From positions 1 to 64,000 of the forward strand of contig JAACJM010000328.1 in assembly GCA_013368315.1 (NCBI GenBank): a stretch of DNA of 64,000 bases, written 5' to 3'. Positions 58,901 to 64,000 of the stretch are shown here, piece after piece. The stretch comes from Tetrapyrgos nigripes (Eukaryota; Basidiomycota; Agaricomycetes; Agaricales; Campanellaceae). Numbering within the stretch: position 1 is the stretch's first letter; every line of letters starts with the position of its first letter. Below the pieces are notes generated by a model. The model was not told the origin of the DNA, did no database searches, and was given only the letters and a program-made list of their open reading frames with translations. Made by a program: the position numbers and the translations under genes.

Positions 58901-59940
58901 CCCCCAACCTGTAGCCCCAATGTTCCAACAATGCAATACCCACAAATCCAACACGGCCCGGCCGCCTACTCCCAACTGGACAACGACCCGAGCCCAGCTT
59001 GCCACTTCCAACCTCCTCCACTCCTCAACCAGCCATAAACACTCAAAACCACTCGTCGATGAAAAAAGAATACAAGAAGATAAACACCCACCTTCTTGGC
59101 CAACGCCATGTCCATCTCTATAGGCTTCACCATCCCCTCCGTGGTTTGCATAGGTTGTTAGGATTGCTGGGATGAGGTAGAGGGTTTACAGAGAGGTGAG
59201 AAGGGGGCGGGAGCGGAGGGAGGCGGGTATGAAAAGTGAGAGAGAGAAAGGGGACAGGGGACAAGGGAGTGGGGCAGAGGAAGAGATGCAACATTATCAT
59301 AATGTACGCGTCCTTGGAACCCAACGCCTTGTAGTACGTTTTCGTCTTCTTGAAAGGTGGGTTGGGGACTTTTTCTGAGGAGGCGGATGGGCAGAGATGT
59401 GGAAGGAGACGTCGAAGTTGACATGGATGTCAATACACTGGTGACGGGGCCTTCTTCCATTCCCCTCGCCCTCAGTCTCATAATCTTCCATCAATACTCT
59501 CGCCTTTTTCTTCCTAATCCTCGAAGGTAATCGTAGCCTGGGAGTCTAAGACCACCACGCCTGCTACTGCCAATGCCGTGGCCATGTCCATTAGCGTGAG
59601 ACGAATGCATAGGGGGTGCGTCTGGATGAGAAGACACGGAAGGAGAAGGCGACCCGGAGGAGATAAGTAATGCGGAAAGGGATTCTATTAGCGTTGGCGT
59701 TGTCGCAAGGATTGGGAGGAAGAGGTAGTAACGGCGTGTATGTAATCGTAGACGTGGTGGGTAGGGATGGATTGGTGGCTGTGCAAGTTCGTCACTGATG
59801 AGAGTGGCAGTCAAAAGCACGCCTGAATGCACCTTAGACCACCCAGTCTCACGTCCCAAGCCCAGATCCTGGAAACGCAGTGAAGTTGCAAAAAGTCGCT
59901 TGGGGCGTGCTAACTCCGAGTACGTTTCACTACATGCTTA
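55960..59940 (-). pseudogene. MAPKK-like decayed unit 4
   Basis: Downstream of NLR4 on the same strand. Module A hinge near 58420-58375, PSNIL/GVSGE near 57870-57800, module B hinge near 57045-56995 and module B LCDFGVNGE near 56620-56590. No transposon insertions, so it is the cleanest template for comparing the four units. Frames are broken as in the others. The long opposite-strand frame at 58259-59038 is open in all four copies but crosses the tract of (CGTTTT)n and fits no known protein. Confidence 0.62.
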
Positions 59941-60267
59941 AGCAGACTTCTGCGCAGGAAACCTCTAGAGAGCGAGTCTTAGTGCAGCAATTTGTAACGT
60001 GTGAGAAGGGCTCATTTGAGACTTACTATAGCATGTACACATGCAGATGGTAATACCGTTATAAATAACATTTTATTGATCACAAGTGGACGTACTTAAC
60101 AAAGTAAGGTACTACGTTGTAGAGATTTCACCATTTTACTAACCATGAAACTTCAAAAGAGTAAGTATAGAATGACTGGATCAGCTATATATGACTCGGA
60201 GGGCAATACTACATGCTATCACAGAGAATTCTGGTTTGTGCATTCACTGAGCAACTTCGGCGAGACT

Positions 60268-60985
60268 CTACATTTCCTTCAGAACTTCTTCACACATCTC
60301 TACACAATCTTGCAGCTCCCCATGAGACGCAAAAAGATCCCTAGCTTCCTGAAACTTCTTTCTGGCCTCAGTAAACTCGCCCATGTCTTTGAAGAGCAAG
60401 CCAAATTGATAAAGACACCATCCCATATAATAATGATCTGTAGACTGAAGCTGAGAGTAAGATCCCAATGCATCCGTGAAGGCTTGCTTTGCCAGCTCAT
60501 ATTGACCCATTTTTCTGTATATTATCCCTGATATGTCCAAACACCTACCCATCTCACGAACATCATTTATAGTGGAATAAATTGCATATGCTTCATGGAT
60601 TAATGAAAGAGCCTCATCTAATTGATTCTGATCTCCCAGTGTCCGGCCCAGTACTGTCAAACAATCTGCAGTACCTCTCTGATCTCCTATGCTCTGGTAC
60701 ACAACCCTGGCTTCAGACAATGTTTCTCTTGCCTCATTATATTTGGATTGCTGCCTGTAAACCTCCCCGAGGCCCCACAGACAGTATGCAGTACCCCCTT
60801 TGTTTCCTATGCTCTGGTACAGAACTTTGGCTTCTGACAATGTTTCTCTTGCCTCACTATATTTGCCCTGCATCCTGTCAATGTTCCCCTGGCTCTTCAG
60901 GCACTCTGCAGTACCAAGCTGACTTCCTATGCTCTGGTACAGAACTCTGGCTTCTAAAAGTGTTTCCGTTGCCTCACTATATTTG
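60268..60985 (-). pseudogene. NLR4: C-terminal TPR fragment cut by a retrotransposon
   Basis: From 60985 to a stop at 60268 the frame encodes about 5-6 TPR units and the C-terminus, ending KEM as in NLR3. At 60985/60986 the TPR unit KYSEATETLL is interrupted by an LTR. The N-terminal exon, NB-ARC and first TPRs, if still present, lie beyond the right window edge. Confidence 0.85.
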
Positions 60986-61196
60986 TGTAAGGTGTGTGAT
61001 CAAGTATTCTCACCGAGCCCAATGCTCAAGACCTAAGCCAGAACAGGTTTTATAAATGTTCCTAGGTACAAGCACGACAGGCGGTGGTAAGAAATATAGA
61101 TACTTCTAAGTACTACGATTGTGGCTTATATACTAGAAGGCGTGAGAATAATTAGGTAAACTATATAGTCGTCCATATTAGGACGTACGCGTTACA
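60986..61196 (-). mobile_element. 3' LTR of a Ty3/Gypsy element
   Basis: 211 bp, with ends tgtaaggtgtg and gcgttaca (TG...CA, imperfect inverted TGTAA/TTACA). Directly inside is ctcccccac, which on the minus strand is the polypurine tract next to the 3' LTR. The expected 5-bp target duplication (atttg at 60981-60985) cannot be checked because the other end is outside the window. Confidence 0.8.
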
Positions 61197-61294
61197 CCCT
61201 CCCCCACAAGATTCCGTCAAGGAATATACGAAAACATGTAAGTAATAATAAGTAATGATAACGAAAATATTATAATATTACATTACAGTTACCA

Positions 61295-63414
61295 TTAATC
61301 CTCTGGACCACGATTGATGGAAGACGTAGTCGGTATCGAGGAATGAGTAGTGGCAACGTGTAGTGCGCTAAGATCGACGCCAGCATTGTCATTGGAAGGA
61401 ACTACTGGGATGGGAATAATTGGCATTTTGTAGTCTCGAGGAATAGAGCATTGTGCTTTGTGAGCACGAACGATCAGAAGTCGACGGCGAAATTCCAATA
61501 GATCATCCCGGTTCCAGTGCTCAGGTAGATCATAAGCACAGCCCGTTGTAGGTACACAATCGACCAGTAGCAGGCGGAGATTGGATTTACGAAGTATATC
61601 CAACCAATATGTATCCGCTGGTTTGGCATAGGTTCGATCGCGGCAATAATGACGTCCGAATTGTAGCAGGTCATTGACCATATCCTCAGTGATACCGCAT
61701 GATGCCAAGTGGCGAGCCACATCGACAACATTCCAGCGGTTCGAATCACGGGGACTGATAGTACGAAGGAGGAATGTGGCGTTGATTTCTAATGAATGTT
61801 GGACTATCAATTGTCCATACATCAGAGGCATAACGCAAATCAACACGAATAATCGAGTAAACTTGCTCGCATGTTTCAGTGCGATGGAGGTATCAGGGGC
61901 AAGTCCAAGTATGAGTCGGATGCCTTCTACCGACTTGATATCTACAGTGCCACTGTTGGTCACGAAGAATCCAGGATGTTCCATGAAATTTCCGTAGATA
62001 GACAGCCAATGAATACGATCATCGACGGGAGCGTTAATCAACGAAATAGATTCCATTTGAGGAACCCTGATGGGAGTCCACGTCTCGACAGACTCCTCGG
62101 AATATTCCAAAATGGGGAAGCGAGTCCGCTGAAGCCCATCACCGATTTGGTAAGTATCGGCAAGATAAGCTTCAACAGCATTGATGGTTGAATAACCCGT
62201 AATTTCCTCCAATACTCGACGAATACGTGCAGATTGGGCAAAATCGGCAGCATGATAATTCTCGACGATGCGACCAGGATGACTGGCACGACGGATCATT
62301 GCTTCGGCCTCGGCTACAGTGGTAGGAATGGAACGTGTCCGAAAACGGCCATGACGGAATGATGAAGCTTCAATAGGTATCAAAGCTTCTTGTCCCGTAT
62401 AATTGGAACTAGGTCGAGCCTCGAGAAGATCACCATTAGAGGTGTCCCAACGAAACCCAAACGCTGCACCCGTATCAATACGAGCATGAATGTTACGGCC
62501 ATATACAAAGCGTTCAACAGCCGAATTGATCGGAGATGGGTCAATCATGCCAAGATCGAGATTGACCAATGGGGTATCAACTTCAACGATATTCGTAATA
62601 GTTGGAGCTGGAGCTGAGCTAGCAGCTGCGGGAGAAGTCGTCGGATTGGAATCGGAAGTGGATTTATGCTTCGACGTGTTGTTCTTCTGACCACGACGGT
62701 CAGGGTAAGGGTGAGCAGAGTCTCGTGCTTTCTGCTTATCCTTTCGGATTGTAGACTCAGCAGCGACGTTGGACGTATTTTTCTTGTTACGACGTTGCTG
62801 CTGGAAGAATTGATTCGTAGCTCGCGTGTGGAGCACAGATATTGCTTCTTCATATGATGGATCATTGGTAGTAGCGGCAATTAACTCGTGTTCCAAGTAA
62901 CTTTCGCAGCTTGATCCATCAGAATGAATGTGGATTTTGGAAAATAAGGTAGGGTGTACTACCCATCGATCACCGAGCGTAGGCTCAGGGTTTTCAGCAG
63001 CACTAGTATGTGCTGAAGATGTAGGATTCTCGACCACATGTTCAGTGGAAGGCATAGTATTTGGAATAGAAGCCGGTACAGGTACGGATTGATCTATGTT
63101 GTTGTACGTATTTACCGGCATTTGGGAATGAGGAATATGGTATGGATGGGGAATATAAGGAGGTGGAAAGAATGGATTGCCGTTATAAGGCTGCGGAAAA
63201 ACACCCTGAGGTCCCTCCCCTTCAGAAGAAGCGTCACAACGCTAATCAGAATAAATTCCCTTCATTCAAAACGTTACATACTGTAGTTGGGTCCATACAT
63301 CGCATACCCTGGATAGGGCATCGCTGTATGCGGCATCATGCCGTACATAGCACCGTTATGGGCGCTGTTGGCATCAGCCATCATCACGTCGTTATCTTGG
63401 TACACTTTGGACAT
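61295..63414 (-). CDS. Extra ORF downstream of pol in the Ty3/Gypsy element
   Basis: Exons 63414-63282 and 63219-61295 join across a 62-bp phase-1 intron to give about 685 aa; without splicing a 608-aa frame starts at 63121. The N-terminus is Met/Tyr/Pro rich and disordered (MSKVYQDNDVMMADANSAHN, then GNPFFPPPYIPHPYHIPHSQ), followed by a Ser/Lys-rich region and then a folded part of about 400 residues with many Trp, Arg and Tyr. An isolated DTGA at about residue 293 recalls a retropepsin site, but the surrounding fold is not evident. I do not recognise the family. It lies between pol and the 3' LTR, on the pol strand, with its own TATA-like tattttatacc about 40 bp upstream. Confidence 0.65.
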
Positions 63415-63538
63415 AGTCGGTGCAATGATAAAGACGATGGAGGTATAAAATGAGATATCATTTTTCTACGTTCCTCTAGTTTTTTATACGGCCACAGAAA
63501 ATTTTCTGCGGCTGCCGGTAGCCTAAAGGGTTACCGAT

Positions 63539-64000
63539 CTAGCGATTTCGTTTAGATTTTGGTAGATCTTCCCAACGACTAACGCCATGGAGTGTAAAAT
63601 ATTCATCGAGAGCTTTCAGATCCTTTACGGTCTTATAAGTCTCCCAAGTAATATCTCCTAATGCCCAATGAACCTCGAATTTAATCGAGTTCTTATCCCA
63701 CTTATGCTTCTCGATGGAAAGCACAAATTCTTCAGCATCGGGTGGCGCACCAAAGTCATATGGCTCTGGTTTACTCCTTCCCGGAAATAACACTGCATCA
63801 GACTCCACATAAGGTCGTAGTAAGCTTACGTGGAATACATCATGCACACGGCGCTTTTTCAACTCGTCTGGTAGGTCCAATTGATAATTTGATGAACCAG
63901 GACGTGCCTTGATGATGGTATAAGGCCCAACAAATTTGGGAAGTAACTTTGAAGCTCTACCTTTTGGTAGTTTCAAGTTCTTGGTCGATAAGTACACCTT
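63539..64000 (-). CDS. Ty3/Gypsy pol C-terminus: integrase end with chromodomain-like segment
   Basis: The frame enters from beyond 64000 and stops at 63539. It shows the integrase C-terminal signature KLLPKFVGPYTIIKARPGSS then VHDVFHVSLLRPYV. After a short acidic linker comes FEVHWALGDITWETYKTVKD, a chromodomain-like segment of the chromovirus class, which tethers integration to histone marks. The rest of pol and gag lie outside the window. The 124-bp gap to the next start (63414) is too short to hold another domain. Confidence 0.85.
   Translation of the reverse strand, partial: KVYLSTKNLKLPKGRASKLLPKFVGPYTIIKARPGSSNYQLDLPDELKKRRVHDVFHVSLLRPYVESDAVLFPGRSKPEPYDFGAPPDAEEFVLSIEKHKWDKNSIKFEVHWALGDITWETYKTVKDLKALDEYFTLHGVSRWEDLPKSKRNR

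Larger units (their letters stand above)
31360..60985 (-). repeat. Right arm of giant inverted duplication
   Basis: Mirror image of positions 1-26655. Relative to the left arm it has an extra block of about 8.5 kb (about 31910-40440) containing a partial MAPKK-like fragment, a diverged NLR fragment, the 11-bp minisatellite element and AT-rich tandem repeats. At the left-arm equivalent, the jump occurs at about 26105, in the short direct repeat cctcctg. The arm is also cut at its outer end by a Ty3/Gypsy LTR at 60986, so the homology to NLR1 cannot be followed further in this window. Confidence 0.88.

Noticed and set aside
61738..61760. ggttcgaatc as a tRNA B-box
   Set aside because: It lies inside the coding frame of the Gypsy extra ORF, and no cloverleaf or A-box is found in the right spacing.

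Overview
This is a transposon-dense accessory region of a filamentous fungal nuclear genome, most likely an agaricomycete (Basidiomycota). Short 50-70 bp GT-AG introns, NB-ARC/TPR NOD-like receptors, a BTB/POZ gene, hAT, Helitron and Ty3/Gypsy elements and the absence of bacterial operon structure all fit. The exact species cannot be read from the sequence.

The dominant architecture is a giant, imperfect inverted duplication. The left arm (about 1-26655, plus strand) and the right arm (about 60985-31360, minus strand) carry the same order of parts: NLR gene, decayed MAP-kinase-kinase-like unit, shared spacer, Helitron remnant, NLR 5' region, NLR gene, decayed MAPKK-like unit, inner repeat. 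Left arm: NLR1 (1-2616, broken), MAPKK unit 1 (2977-7060), Helitron (12602-15600), NLR2 (19550-22612, intact), MAPKK unit 2 (22980-26105). Right arm in mirror order: NLR4 (60985-60268, cut by a retrotransposon), unit 4 (59940-55960), Helitron (54857-50323), NLR3 (48146-45111, apparently intact), unit 3 (44760-39765). The right arm also holds about 8.5 kb missing from the left: a diverged, truncated fifth NLR (33250-34275) and a 4.5 kb 11-bp minisatellite element with inverted ends (34270-38780).

The loop between the arms (26656-31359) is single copy here and carries three ordinary intron-containing genes: a BTB/POZ protein (27647-28735, minus), a small unknown gene (28937-29424, plus) and a lysine/acidic-rich unknown protein (29583-30850, minus).

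Transposons inserted after the duplication can be dated by their empty sites in the opposite arm. A 4.88 kb hAT element (7553-12429) and three short relatives (24755-25148, 43414-44009, 55312-55716) each have perfect 8-bp target duplications. Another element (7768-8817) is nested in the big hAT. A solo LTR lies at 40496-41136. At the right edge a Ty3/Gypsy element (60986 to beyond 64000, minus) interrupts NLR4 and carries an extra spliced ORF downstream of pol.

Functionally the locus looks like a rapidly rearranging innate-immunity (NLR) cluster. Two receptor genes appear complete (NLR2, about 958 aa; NLR3, about 949 aa), each with a disordered N-terminal exon ending in an asparagine-rich motif, an NB-ARC ATPase and about nine 40-residue TPR units. 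Everything else repeated in the arms looks decayed. Because the two arms are so similar and meet head to head, a haplotype mis-join in a dikaryon assembly should be excluded before drawing biological conclusions.
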